Source: Flavobacteriales bacterium (GTDB lineage: Bacteria; Bacteroidota; Bacteroidia; Flavobacteriales; Flavobacteriaceae). Taken from it: a DNA stretch of 35,194 nucleotides. Numbering within the stretch: the stretch's first letter is position 1; every line of letters starts with the position of its first letter. The stretch is taken from assembly GCA_027065715.1 (NCBI GenBank), contig JAMONO010000084.1, forward strand, positions 1 through 35,194, read 5' to 3'. The position numbers and the translations under genes are program-made. The notes below the pieces were generated by a model. The model was not told the origin of the DNA. It did no database searches and saw only the letters and a program-made list of their open reading frames with translations. This document shows, one piece after another, positions 14,250 through 22,661 of the stretch.

Positions 14250-15161
14250 TTATTTTCGATTTTTGTTTAATGATTGTTTAATCAGGCTCAAAATATATTC
14301 CAAGTTTTCGTCCGATTGTATTTTAATTTCATAGTCGCCGTTTCCCCAATGTCCTTTGTAAGAAACGTCTTCGGCTATACCTTTGGGGTCGTCCAGTTCG
14401 CCTTTGTTTAAATTCAGCCACATTTTAAGGGCTTTTTTTTGAGGTAAAACATCTACTATATTACGTCCCGACACAAAGGCTATATACAATTTTTTGGGTT
14501 TGACTTCGATATTGTCCAAATTTAATACGGCTGTTTTAAATTTTTCGTAGAGTTCTTTTATTTCGTCCGAAACATTTTGCAAGTGTTCTTCTTCGGTATA
14601 AACTTTTATTTCTTTGGCAATGGTATCCAAACTTTTGTTTTTTTTCGAAAGGGTTTTTATACTTTCGACCGCTTGATGTTTTTGAATTTGTTGATAAGAA
14701 ACCGTTTTGTTTTCATAGCGTCTTATTTCCCACAGTTCAATGGGAAGGTCTTTAAAGTTTATGGCTTGTTTTTGATAGGTTGTAAAAGCCGGTGAAACAA
14801 ACAGTACTCTTGACTGAGACCAATCCACGTCGTTTCTTTTTAAAGATTTTTGGTTGTTCTCGTTGTATTCCAAAATAAAATCGGCTTTGTTGTTAAGCAT
14901 CAATGCCAAGTAGGCATAGCCTTGATCCACTACGCTAAAATTTTTATCCCGTTTGTATTCAATTATGACAAAAGATTTATTTTCGGGGTCAAAAGCCAAT
15001 GTATCTATTCTGAAATTGTTAATGGCAAATTCCGATTTGATTAAATTCAATCCGAAAACAACAGACAAATTGTTTTCGGTCAAAGTTTGAATTTCCTTTT
15101 CCAAACGGAAGGGTTTTTCTTTGATATATTCCAATTTGTCGTTTAGCTTGTAAATTGCCAT
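14250..15161 (-). CDS. DUF5655 protein with NucS/DUF91-like PD-(D/E)xK domain
   Basis: A 303-residue cytoplasmic protein. The N-terminal half resembles the restriction-like nuclease fold of the DUF91/NucS group: R51-I-D53-TLAFD, then FVIIE68-Y-K70, followed by VVDQGYAY with Gln80. These are the Asp, Glu-x-Lys and Gln positions of a PD-(D/E)xK site. The C-terminal ~110 residues match DUF5655 (KPKKLYIAFVSGRNIVDVLP, LKMWLNLNKGELDDPKG, WGNGDYEIKI). Proteins of this kind have been annotated as predicted transport proteins, which the sequence does not support because there are no membrane helices. It begins 12 bases after the GH73 gene stop, so it is probably cotranscribed. Nuclease activity is inferred from motifs only. 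Confidence 0.82.
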   Translation of the reverse strand: MAIYKLNDKLEYIKEKPFRLEKEIQTLTENNLSVVFGLNLIKSEFAINNFRIDTLAFDPENKSFVIIEYKRDKNFSVVDQGYAYLALMLNNKADFILEYNENNQKSLKRNDVDWSQSRVLFVSPAFTTYQKQAINFKDLPIELWEIRRYENKTVSYQQIQKHQAVESIKTLSKKNKSLDTIAKEIKVYTEEEHLQNVSDEIKELYEKFKTAVLNLDNIEVKPKKLYIAFVSGRNIVDVLPQKKALKMWLNLNKGELDDPKGIAEDVSYKGHWGNGDYEIKIQSDENLEYILSLIKQSLNKNRK

Positions 15162-15173
15162 AAATAAAAAGTC

Positions 15174-16466
15174 TTATTTTATTCGTAGTTTTTGTCCTAC
15201 TTTGATATAATTTCCTTTCAAATGATTGAGTTTTCGCAGTTGGCTGACAGGCACTTTGTAATTAACGTGAATTCGGTAAAGGGTTTCGCCGGGTTGCACA
15301 ATATGATAAACCGCTTCGTCTTGTGGCGGGTTTTCTTTTTGGGTTGTTTCGGTGCTTAGAGTTGCTGTTTTTTGCACTCTGTCCACCGGTATTTTAAGCA
15401 CATCGCCTACTTTTATTTCGTTGTCGGACAAATTGTTTACTTCACGTAAATCTTTCATGCTTATATGCAGTTTTTTGGAAATGGAAAACAAGGTTTCGCC
15501 TTGCTTAACGGTGTGCAGAGTAAAGTTTTCTTTGGGTATTTGAGGTTTTTCGGTTGCCGGTTTGTCATTGTTTTCCGTCAAGGTTTGAACGGTTTCAACC
15601 GGAGTATTTTCGACAGGCTTATTATCGATATTTTCGGTTGATGTTTCGGCGGTTTGGTCACTTTCGGTCAGCACCAATATTTGTCCTTGATAGATATCAA
15701 AATCATTCAAATTGTTGATGCGTTGAATATCTTTAACCGGTATGTTAAATTTACGGGCAATGGTAAATAAGGTTTCTCCTTCTTTGACTTCATATATAAA
15801 TTTTTTCTTTTTACCGATTTCATCTTCATGTTCGTCTTCATTTACTTTAACGCTCATTTCTTGCAATACTTCTTTGTCAAGTTTTGCCAAATTGTATTTG
15901 TCTATAATATAGATCAGTTTATCGGGATAGCTTGGGTCGGTAGCATAACCGGCTTTTTTTAAGCCGCGTGCCCATGCTTCGTAGTCGGTTTTGGGTAGTC
16001 TGAACAAAAAAGCATATCGTTTGCGTTCTGCCAAAAATCGAGAGTGGTCTTTGAATGATTCTTCGGGGTTTAGATATTTTCTAAAACATTCTTGTGCTTC
16101 GTTATCATCGTGCAAAATGGTTTTGCCTTGCCAACCTTTATGACATTTTATACCGAAATGGTTATTGCCTTCGCGCGCCAAACGGCTTTTGCCGGCTTGC
16201 GATTCCAATACGCCTTGTGCCAGTGTAATACTGGCGGGTATTCCGTATTCTTTCATTTCTTTTTTGGCAATATTTTTATACTTGGCAAGATATCGCAATA
16301 CATCAAAATCCAAGTTGGCATTGTCCGTTTTGACCGGTTGCTCGTTGCGAACATTCCGATCTGATTTGGTCGTTGTTTCATTCTTTGAAGCAACTGTTTT
16401 TTTGGTTCCCCCGCAACTTGACATTACCAATAAGACTATAAAAGGAACAATGAATATTTTTTTCAT
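15174..16466 (-). CDS. GH73 N-acetylglucosaminidase lipoprotein with three LysM domains
   Basis: A 430-residue peptidoglycan hydrolase. The signal peptide ends VLLVMSSC with the lipid-modified Cys at residue 18. The glucosaminidase (Flg_J/GH73) domain covers about 55-195, with the proposed catalytic Glu88 in TLAQGVLESQAGKSRLA, then GNNHFGIKCH, YLNPEESFKDHSRFL and AWARGLKKAGYATDPSYPDK, all typical. Three LysM peptidoglycan-binding modules follow at about 223-266, 316-360 and 386-430, separated by Thr/Glu/Asn/Pro-rich linkers. It probably cleaves glycan strands from the outer-membrane or inner-membrane face of the periplasm. Its own promoter is likely at 16496-16503, and the DUF5655 gene follows at 12 bases. 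Confidence 0.93.
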   Translation of the reverse strand: MKKIFIVPFIVLLVMSSCGGTKKTVASKNETTTKSDRNVRNEQPVKTDNANLDFDVLRYLAKYKNIAKKEMKEYGIPASITLAQGVLESQAGKSRLAREGNNHFGIKCHKGWQGKTILHDDNEAQECFRKYLNPEESFKDHSRFLAERKRYAFLFRLPKTDYEAWARGLKKAGYATDPSYPDKLIYIIDKYNLAKLDKEVLQEMSVKVNEDEHEDEIGKKKKFIYEVKEGETLFTIARKFNIPVKDIQRINNLNDFDIYQGQILVLTESDQTAETSTENIDNKPVENTPVETVQTLTENNDKPATEKPQIPKENFTLHTVKQGETLFSISKKLHISMKDLREVNNLSDNEIKVGDVLKIPVDRVQKTATLSTETTQKENPPQDEAVYHIVQPGETLYRIHVNYKVPVSQLRKLNHLKGNYIKVGQKLRIK

Positions 16467-16495
16467 TCGGACTTGTTTTTTTATTTATAATAACA

Positions 16496-16503
16496 CAAAG
16501 TTA
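16496..16503 (-). promoter_or_regulatory. -7 promoter element for the GH73 gene
   Basis: On the minus strand this reads TAACTTTG, matching TAnnTTTG, 30 bases before the start at 16466. Confidence 0.5.
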
Positions 16504-16552
16504 AGCAAATTTCGTTAATTTTTAAAAAAACAAAATCAACGGTTTTTAAATA

Positions 16553-17485
16553 TCAAATTTTTAACAAAGGTAATTGTTTTTTGTGAAGTTTGATATTCAT
16601 ACCTTGTTTACCTTGCAAACCTCCTGTATGAACGGCAAGTATTTTGCTACCTTTGGGAAAATAATCTTTTTTGATTAAATCGATTATTCCGTAGAGCATT
16701 TTTCCGGTATAAACAGGATCGAGCGGAAGTTGGTGCAATGTATAAACCATGTTGATAAATTCGACCAATTTTCGGTCAATTTTGGCAAAACCGCCAAAGT
16801 TATAATCACGTATGAGTTGCCAATTGGTTTTATGCACGTATTTTTGAATATTTTGATGCAAAAAGTTTTCTTTAAGTGCAGGAAATCCCAATATTTTTTG
16901 ATGCAAAAACGAACTGTTGATAATACCGGCTATGGTGCCGCCTGTTCCTATGGCACTGCATACATAGTCAAATTCGGCATCTTCGGGTTGTAATATTTCT
17001 TCGGTTCCTTTAACGGCTAATTCGTTGGTGCCGCCTTCGGGTACTAAATAGAAGTGCCCGAACAGTTTAAATAAATTTTGAATAAAATCGGGGTTTGTTT
17101 TATTGCGATAAGCTGTTCTGCTTACAAAATATAAGTGCATGCCTTGTTGTGCGGCAAAACGCAGCGTGGGATTTTCGTCAAGGGTTTTTTGCAAATTTTT
17201 TCCCAATTCGTCACCGCGTATTACACCTATGGTTTTTAGTCCGTATTCATTGCCTGCGGCTGCGGTTGCGGCTATGTGGTTTGAATAAGCACCACCAAAA
17301 GTCAATAGGGTGTCATAACCTTTTTGTTTGGCGGCTATGATATTGTAATATAGTTTTCTAAACTTGTTGCCCGATATGTGTTCATGCAACAAATCTTCGC
17401 GTTTTACGGCCAGTATTATTTCTTTTTTTTTGAGTAAACAATCGTTCAAAAACTGATTGTAAGGTTGTTGTTGGGCTTTGAGCAT
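16553..17485 (-). CDS. PLP-dependent ACC deaminase / D-cysteine desulfhydrase family enzyme
   Basis: A 310-residue fold type II PLP enzyme. The Schiff-base lysine is K41 in HISGNKFRKL. The next segment, TFGGAYSNHIAATAAAG, carries the Ser68-Asn69-His70 loop of this family. GTGGTIAGI is the phosphate-binding loop, and PEGGTNELAVKGTEEI and AVHTGGLQG are further family marks. Members deaminate 1-aminocyclopropane-1-carboxylate or desulfhydrate D-cysteine; the sequence alone does not separate the two, and D-cysteine desulfhydrase is the more common activity outside plant-associated bacteria. It starts 7 bases after the glyS stop, so the two genes form an operon. The functional reason for that pairing is unclear. 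Confidence 0.9.
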   Translation of the reverse strand: MLKAQQQPYNQFLNDCLLKKKEIILAVKREDLLHEHISGNKFRKLYYNIIAAKQKGYDTLLTFGGAYSNHIAATAAAGNEYGLKTIGVIRGDELGKNLQKTLDENPTLRFAAQQGMHLYFVSRTAYRNKTNPDFIQNLFKLFGHFYLVPEGGTNELAVKGTEEILQPEDAEFDYVCSAIGTGGTIAGIINSSFLHQKILGFPALKENFLHQNIQKYVHKTNWQLIRDYNFGGFAKIDRKLVEFINMVYTLHQLPLDPVYTGKMLYGIIDLIKKDYFPKGSKILAVHTGGLQGKQGMNIKLHKKQLPLLKI

Positions 17486-17492
17486 TTTAGCA

Positions 17493-19022
17493 TTATTTTA
17501 ACCAGTTACGCAAATCGAATTGATCTTGTATATGTTGCCGCAGGGCAGTTATGTGAATTCGGATTTGTTTCATGCTGTCTCTTTCGCGAAGCGTTACGGT
17601 TTGGTCGTCTTTGGTTTGATGATCGACGGTTACGCAATAGGGTGTTCCAACGGCATCTTGACGGCGGTAACGACGACCAATGGCATCTTTTTCGTCATAA
17701 GTTACTTTAAAGTCCCATTGCAAGTCATTTACTATACTTTGTGCTATTTCGGGTAGTCCGTCTTTTTTGAGCAAAGGTAAAACGGCTACTTTGGTGGGCG
17801 CCAATATGGCGGGTATTTTCATTACTGTTCGGCTTGTGCCGTCCGACAAGATTTCGTCTTGCAACGATGCCGAAAAAACAGCCAAAAACATCCTATCAAG
17901 ACCAATGGAGGTTTCAATTACATACGGAGTATAACGTTGGTTTATTTCGGGGTCGAAATATTGCATCTTTTTGCCCGAATATTTTTCGTGTTGCGACAAA
18001 TCGAAGTCGGTGCGCGAGTGTATGCCTTCGAGTTCTTTAAAACCGAAGGGAAATTTAAATTCGATATCGGCTGCCGCATTGGCATAGTGAGCTAATTTTT
18101 CGTGGTCGTGAAAACGATAGTATGCATCGCCAAAGCCCAGTGATTTGTGCCATTTGAGTCGTTCTTCTTTCCAGTATTCATACCATTTGATTTCGTCGCC
18201 CGGTCGTACAAAAAATTGCATTTCCATTTGTTCAAATTCGCGCATGCGAAAAATAAATTGCCGGGCAACTATTTCGTTGCGAAAAGCTTTGCCGGTTTGA
18301 GCAATACCAAAAGGGATTTTCATTCGCATGGTTTTTTGCACGTTTAAAAAATTGACAAAAATACCTTGTGCGGTTTCGGGTCGCAGGTATAAATCCATGG
18401 CACTGCCGGCATCGGCACCGAGTTTGGTTCCGAACATCAGGTTAAATTGTTTGACGTCCGTCCAATTTTTGCTGCCCGATACGGGGTCGGCTATACCGAG
18501 TTCTTCAATCAGTGCTTTTACATCAGCCAAATCGTTTTTTTCTAACGATTGAGCCATGCGTTGTAAAATATTTTTTTGTTGTTCGCGGTATTTCATTACT
18601 CGCGGGTGTGTTGCGGTAAATTGTGCTTCGTCAAAGTTATCGCCAAAGCGTTTGCGGGCTTTTTTAATTTCTTTTTGCACTTTGTTTTCGAGTTTTTCGA
18701 CGTAATCTTCAATTAAAACATCGGCTCGATAACGTTTTTTGCTGTCTTTATTGTCAATAAGCGGGTCGTTAAAGGCATCGACGTGTCCCGAAGCTTTCCA
18801 AGTGGTAGGGTGCATAAAAATGGCAGCATCCAATCCAACAATGTTTTGGTGTAATTGCACCATGGATTTCCACCAATAGTCGCGTATGTTTTTTTTGAGT
18901 TCGACCCCGTTGGGACCGTAGTCGTAAACTGCACTTAATCCGTCGTATATTTCACTCGATTGAAATACAAAGCCGTATTCTTTGGCATGTGATAAAACTT
19001 TTTTGAATAAATCGTCACTCAT
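17493..19022 (-). CDS. glyS: Glycine--tRNA ligase (single-chain, dimeric type)
   Basis: A 509-residue class II synthetase of the homodimeric type, unlike the two-subunit GlyQ/GlyS form of many bacteria. The N-terminus KVLSHAKEYGFVFQSSEIYD and YDYGPNGVELKKNI are the motif 1 region. RPETAQGIFVNF, TGKAFRNEIVARQFIFRMRE (motif 2), EGIHSRTDFDLSQHEKYSGK and YVIETSIGLDRMFLAV (motif 3) follow in order. The C-terminal ~110 residues are the anticodon-binding domain (LAPTKVAVLPL, DEKDAIGRRYRRQD, GTPYCVTVD). Length is normal. The likely promoter element overlaps the terminator of the upstream coiled-coil gene. Confidence 0.97.
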   Translation of the reverse strand: MSDDLFKKVLSHAKEYGFVFQSSEIYDGLSAVYDYGPNGVELKKNIRDYWWKSMVQLHQNIVGLDAAIFMHPTTWKASGHVDAFNDPLIDNKDSKKRYRADVLIEDYVEKLENKVQKEIKKARKRFGDNFDEAQFTATHPRVMKYREQQKNILQRMAQSLEKNDLADVKALIEELGIADPVSGSKNWTDVKQFNLMFGTKLGADAGSAMDLYLRPETAQGIFVNFLNVQKTMRMKIPFGIAQTGKAFRNEIVARQFIFRMREFEQMEMQFFVRPGDEIKWYEYWKEERLKWHKSLGFGDAYYRFHDHEKLAHYANAAADIEFKFPFGFKELEGIHSRTDFDLSQHEKYSGKKMQYFDPEINQRYTPYVIETSIGLDRMFLAVFSASLQDEILSDGTSRTVMKIPAILAPTKVAVLPLLKKDGLPEIAQSIVNDLQWDFKVTYDEKDAIGRRYRRQDAVGTPYCVTVDHQTKDDQTVTLRERDSMKQIRIHITALRQHIQDQFDLRNWLK

Positions 19023-19053
19023 TATAATTCGTTTTGGTTAAAAAAAACTCCGG

Positions 19054-19092
19054 TATAAAAAAAGCTACCTTTGAACCGACAAAGATAGCTTT
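19054..19092 (-). terminator. Rho-independent terminator of the coiled-coil gene
   Basis: On the minus strand AAAGCTATCTTTG (19092-19080) pairs with CAAAGGTAGCTTT (19073-19061) across a 6-base loop. The stem is 13 base pairs with one U-G wobble that only works on this strand, and a run of seven T at its 3' side follows (19063-19057). It lies 25 bases after the stop at 19117. Confidence 0.85.
19080..19087 (-). promoter_or_regulatory. -7 element for glyS inside the terminator stem
   Basis: On the minus strand this reads TATCTTTG, matching TAnnTTTG, 58 bases before the glyS start. It is the rising arm of the terminator just upstream, so transcripts starting here would carry only the falling arm. 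Confidence 0.45.
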
Positions 19093-19116
19093 ATTGCTCG
19101 AATTTTACAATTTATT

Positions 19117-20019
19117 TTATTTTAACAGCAAATTGGTAGTGCCTACTTTGTTGCCGTTGTGATATACTTCAATTAGATATTCGCCTTTGACGATTTCTTT
19201 GTCTTTGTCTTGTGGTTTGACAAAAATACAAACATCGAGGGCTTTGTTTTCGTAAACAATGTCTTCTTTGGCACTGATCATCAATTGGTTGTCTCCAACA
19301 CTTACTACATCGTTGCTACCTATGACATCGCCGTTCGGATTAACCACTTTGACATAAAAGGTTTGATTACCGTAGTCCAAAATATCATTTTGAGGAATGG
19401 TAAAACAAACTCTGATTTGTTGTGCTCTTCGACGACGTGAAGTTTCTATGATTTTGCCCGAATTTCTGATTTTGACACCGGTTGCTTTCAAATTGGTCGG
19501 ATACAAAATTTTGGCTTTGTTGAGTGTTTGAGCCAATTGTTCGTTTTTGTTGAGCAAAGTATCGTTAAACTGTTTTTGTTTTTCCAGATCGGAAGATAAA
19601 CTGTCTTTTTCGACAATTAAATTCATATTGGCGGCACGCAACGAATCGGCTATTTTGTATAATTCGTCTCGTTGGGCTTTGAGCATGGCAATTTCTTTTT
19701 TGTATCTGCGAATGATACTCGCATTGATTTTTTTGGTTTTTTTAACTTCTTCAATCAACGATTCGATGCGGGTTTTGGCTTCTTCCAATTTTTCGGATAC
19801 TTCGGTTTTTTCTTGAATGGCTTGATCGTAATTAACTTTTAAATCTTCCAATTCGTTAATTACTTGTTCTTTTTCGGCTTGCAAGATTTGTTGTGTCTCT
19901 TGCGATTCGTTATACATATCATAGGTGTAATAACCTAAACCCAAAATACCTACGCCCAATAAAGCAACTACTACTTTTAATATGCCTGAGCTGTTTCCTG
20001 ATGTTCTTTTTGTTTCCAT
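19117..20019 (-). CDS. Single-pass membrane protein with long coiled coil
   Basis: A 300-residue protein. The start is the ATG at 20019 (METKRTSG); a longer reading to 20043 would use TTG and add only Gln/Thr/Asn residues. After a short cytoplasmic tail comes one membrane helix (about residues 13-31, ILKVVVALLGVGILGLGYY). A long coiled coil follows, about 36-160, rich in Glu, Lys, Gln and Leu heptads (ELEDLKVNYDQAIQEKTEVS). A compact beta-rich C-terminal domain (about 175-300) contains LKATGVKIRNSGKIIETSRR, VCFTIPQND and GEYLIEVYHNG. Proteins of this build are common and unnamed in Flavobacteria. It may act as an envelope spacer or organiser, but nothing here shows its partner. Confidence 0.82.
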   Translation of the reverse strand: METKRTSGNSSGILKVVVALLGVGILGLGYYTYDMYNESQETQQILQAEKEQVINELEDLKVNYDQAIQEKTEVSEKLEEAKTRIESLIEEVKKTKKINASIIRRYKKEIAMLKAQRDELYKIADSLRAANMNLIVEKDSLSSDLEKQKQFNDTLLNKNEQLAQTLNKAKILYPTNLKATGVKIRNSGKIIETSRRRRAQQIRVCFTIPQNDILDYGNQTFYVKVVNPNGDVIGSNDVVSVGDNQLMISAKEDIVYENKALDVCIFVKPQDKDKEIVKGEYLIEVYHNGNKVGTTNLLLK

Positions 20020-20040
20020 ATTTGTGTTTGTGTTTGTTTG

Positions 20041-20048
20041 CAAATTTA
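20041..20048 (-). promoter_or_regulatory. -7 promoter element for the coiled-coil gene
   Basis: On the minus strand this reads TAAATTTG, an exact TAnnTTTG match, 22 bases before the ATG at 20019. This also argues against the longer start, which would lie inside it. Confidence 0.55.
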
Positions 20049-20139
20049 CTACTTAATTTTTATAAAAAAAATTTTAAAGTTCCAGTTATAAACGGTTTAA
20101 AGTATCATTTATTGCATTGAAAATCAAAATGATATAAAT

Positions 20140-20814
20140 TTAACGTTTTTTCTTGGTTACAATAAAGTCTTTTAAATAGTATGGTTCGAAATATGCAATA
20201 TCTTCAAAATAACCGGATTTAAATTTTTGATATGCCAAAATATGCATGTATTCAGCCGACGGATATTGAACGGAACTAAAAACGGCATTGGGGTGTTGAA
20301 TAATTTTTTGGGTTTTGGCAACGGCATCGCCGACAAAAATAACTTTGTTTCGATTTAAATAAGGAGCAAAAGGGCAATTGTCCAGAATATCGGCGGCAAC
20401 TTGTCGTATCAAATGATGATTTTGGTCGTAAACAGCGCTGTAAACTTCCATGCGACGTGCGTCAATCAAAGGTATGATATATGCTTTTTCATCGGTTTTA
20501 ATTTGTTGTGCCAACGAAGCAAGCGTCGAAACCGATATAAGCGGAATGTTTAGAGCATACGCCATTCCTTTGGCTGCCGATACTCCGATACGAAGTCCCG
20601 TATATGAACCGGGGCCTTTGCTGACGGCAATTGCCGAAAGTTCGTTTAATGATACTTTGTTTTTGTGCAAAATTTCGCGTATAAATACATGCAATTTTTC
20701 GGCATGCGAATACGATTCGCCGGCATATTCGACCGTATCGATTACTTGTTCATTGTAACCGACTGATACCGAACAGTTTTTGGTAGCGGTTTCTATGTTA
20801 AGAATGTATGCCAT
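20140..20814 (-). CDS. tsaB: tRNA N6-threonylcarbamoyladenosine biosynthesis protein TsaB
   Basis: A 224-residue ASKHA-fold protein. The N-terminus MAYILNIETATKNCSVSVG and the hallmark segment SKGPGSYTGLRIGVSAAKG, followed by ALNIPLISVSTLASLA, are diagnostic of TsaB. YIIPLIDARRMEVYSAVYD is the next conserved block. TsaB has lost the catalytic metal site and acts as the dimer partner of TsaD in making t6A at position 37 of ANN-decoding tRNAs. Length is normal for the family. It lies between the OmpH-like gene (176 bases upstream) and the coiled-coil gene on the same strand, but the gaps argue against a tight operon. No tsaD, tsaC or tsaE is in this window. Confidence 0.95.
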   Translation of the reverse strand: MAYILNIETATKNCSVSVGYNEQVIDTVEYAGESYSHAEKLHVFIREILHKNKVSLNELSAIAVSKGPGSYTGLRIGVSAAKGMAYALNIPLISVSTLASLAQQIKTDEKAYIIPLIDARRMEVYSAVYDQNHHLIRQVAADILDNCPFAPYLNRNKVIFVGDAVAKTQKIIQHPNAVFSSVQYPSAEYMHILAYQKFKSGYFEDIAYFEPYYLKDFIVTKKKR

Positions 20815-20990
20815 ATCGGGAACGAAAACTTATGAAAATCGATTTTTGAATCCGAAAAATAATACATGCCGGATACACGACAAAGGAATCCAAATACCGT
20901 TATTGTCGTTATAAATTTCCGAATTTGATTTGTTTTAACTTTCTACCTAAAAAAAAACAGAAAAAAACGATTGGTTAATATGATAGCCGA

Positions 20991-21512
20991 TTATTTTTTT
21001 TCGGCATCGTATGCGGCATCCAATTCTTTTAATACATCGTCGGTAATGTCATATTGGGCATCGCCATACATAAGAGCTCCGCTGTTGTTTTTGCCGTAAA
21101 TAAATTTGTATCCGTTTTTTTTGCCGTATTGGTCAAAAAAATCATATACTTTTTTGATAATTGAATCGGTTTTCTTTTGCATTTCGGCAGTGAGTTGTGC
21201 ACTTTCTTGTTGTTGCATTTGTTGAATAATTTGTTGTTTTTGATACAACTCCTGATCTTTTTTTTGTGCTTGTTTGGGAGGCATCTTTTGCACTTTTTGT
21301 TGAAAATCCATCACTTCGGCTTGCCATTGTTTTACTATGGAGTCGTATTTTTTTGAAAAAGCTTCCTGTTGTTTTTTAAAAACGGCTTCTTGCTCTTTTA
21401 TGCCTTTGTATTCCTTAAAAATGGTTTCGGTTTTGACAAAAGCAACTTTGGCTTCTTTTTGACAAGAACTAAACAGTGCCATACCGGCTACTAATAAGAT
21501 GATTTTTTTCAT
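20991..21512 (-). CDS. OmpH/Skp-like periplasmic chaperone, predicted lipoprotein
   Basis: A 173-residue protein of the OmpH/Skp family. The start KVAFVKTETIFKEYKG is the first strand and helix of the fold. A long charged helical hairpin (Glu/Lys/Gln-rich, about 40-125) forms the tentacle. The C-terminal part has YGKKNGYKFIYGKNNSGALM and DITDDVLKELDAAY, typical of the family body. Skp binds unfolded outer-membrane proteins in the periplasm. Unlike Skp, the signal peptide ends MALFSSC with a Cys at residue 17, so the protein is probably lipid-anchored. It has its own candidate promoter 30 bases upstream, divergent from gpsA. Confidence 0.88.
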   Translation of the reverse strand: MKKIILLVAGMALFSSCQKEAKVAFVKTETIFKEYKGIKEQEAVFKKQQEAFSKKYDSIVKQWQAEVMDFQQKVQKMPPKQAQKKDQELYQKQQIIQQMQQQESAQLTAEMQKKTDSIIKKVYDFFDQYGKKNGYKFIYGKNNSGALMYGDAQYDITDDVLKELDAAYDAEKK

Positions 21513-21541
21513 ATCAATCGTATTTATATTTAAATTGATTG

Positions 21542-21549
21542 CAAAGTTA
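21542..21549 (-). promoter_or_regulatory. -7 promoter element for the OmpH-like gene
   Basis: On the minus strand this reads TAACTTTG, matching TAnnTTTG, 30 bases before the start at 21512. Confidence 0.5.
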
Positions 21550-21599
21550 CATCATTTTTTTGATTGATTAATGAGATAAATCTTCAAAGCCGAAGAGGT

Positions 21600-21627
21600 G
21601 TTGACAAAAACAAAATTTGTATTTTTG
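21600..21627 (+). promoter_or_regulatory. Promoter of gpsA-tadA
   Basis: TATTTTTG at 21620-21627 matches the -7 consensus. GTTG at 21600-21603 is a reasonable -33 element; the spacing to the TA is 16 bases, slightly short. The leader to the ATG at 21646 would be about 14 bases. It is back-to-back with the OmpH-like promoter. Confidence 0.5.
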
Positions 21628-21645
21628 GAAAAAATAATTATTAAC

Positions 21646-22656
21646 ATGAAAAAATCAAATCATAAGATAGCCGTATTGGGTAGTGGCAGCTGGGCTACCG
21701 CCATTGTGAAGATGCTGACCGAAAATATCGATGAAGTTGTCTGGTATGTCCGTAGCTCATATACATTGGAACATTTAAAACTGCACAGGCATAATCCCAA
21801 ATACTTGCAACAGGTTTTGTTTGATTTGAACAAAATAAAATTGACTACCGATATAAATCAAGCCGTGCAATATGCCGATACGTTGATTATAGCCATTCCG
21901 TCTGCTTTTGTAAAATCGGAATTGGATAAAATTGACGTCGATTTGAAACAAAAAAATATCTTTTCGGCGGTTAAAGGTATTGTTCCCGAAACGCTTTTGA
22001 TATTGGGAGCACACTTGCAACAGTATCATCGTGTGCCTGAAAAGAATTTAGGTGTAATTGCCGGACCTTGTCATGCCGAAGAAGTGGCCATGGAACGCTT
22101 GTCATACTTGACTATTGCCGCCAAACGAAAATCTTTGGCAAAACAAATGTCTGCCGACTTGCACAGTTGGTATATCAAAACTTCTTATTCAAAAGATGTT
22201 TTTGGTATTGAATGGGCGGCTGTACTCAAAAATGTCTATGCCATAGCTTCGGGTATAGCTCACGGATTGGGGTATGGTGATAATTTTCAAGCGGTTTTGA
22301 TTTCCAATTCGATACGCGAAATGAAAAAATTCATCAAAAAAAATGTCGATAAACGCAAACGAAATATTGACAATTCGGCATACTTGGGCGATTTGTTGGT
22401 TACTTCATATTCTATTTTTAGTCGCAACCGAACCTTTGGAAGCATGATTGGTAAGGGTTACACCGTTCGTTCGGCAATGGCAGAGATGCGTATGGTTGCC
22501 GAAGGTTATTATGCGGTGCAATCTGCCTACAAAATCAACCGAAACAAAGGCGACAAAAAAGCTTATACGCCTATCATTGATGCCGTTTACGAAATTTTGT
22601 ATAAAGGTGCGCAAGCCAAATCCGAATTTATCAAACTAACCGAAAAACTCGATTGA
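21646..22656 (+). CDS. gpsA: Glycerol-3-phosphate dehydrogenase, NAD(P)-dependent
   Basis: A 336-residue enzyme that reduces dihydroxyacetone phosphate to sn-glycerol 3-phosphate for phospholipid synthesis. The ATG at 21646 is chosen because it places the Rossmann motif IAVLGSGSWATAIVKML near the N-terminus; a reading from 21598 would use GTG and cover the promoter. Conserved blocks are ADTLIIAIPSAFV, FSAVKGIVPE, GVIAGPCHAEEVA, WAAVLKNVYAIASGIAHGLG with the catalytic Lys195, and GDLLVTSYSIFSRNRTFG, all in the usual order. The start GSGSW replaces the common GGGSW, a mild change. tadA begins 5 bases after its stop. Confidence 0.95.
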   Translation: MKKSNHKIAVLGSGSWATAIVKMLTENIDEVVWYVRSSYTLEHLKLHRHNPKYLQQVLFDLNKIKLTTDINQAVQYADTLIIAIPSAFVKSELDKIDVDLKQKNIFSAVKGIVPETLLILGAHLQQYHRVPEKNLGVIAGPCHAEEVAMERLSYLTIAAKRKSLAKQMSADLHSWYIKTSYSKDVFGIEWAAVLKNVYAIASGIAHGLGYGDNFQAVLISNSIREMKKFIKKNVDKRKRNIDNSAYLGDLLVTSYSIFSRNRTFGSMIGKGYTVRSAMAEMRMVAEGYYAVQSAYKINRNKGDKKAYTPIIDAVYEILYKGAQAKSEFIKLTEKLD

Positions 22657-22661
22657 TACAC

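Noticed and set aside
17485-17493. Possibility that the deaminase and glyS form a fused gene
   Set aside because: Separate stop and start codons with a 7-base gap are present, and both proteins have normal ends.
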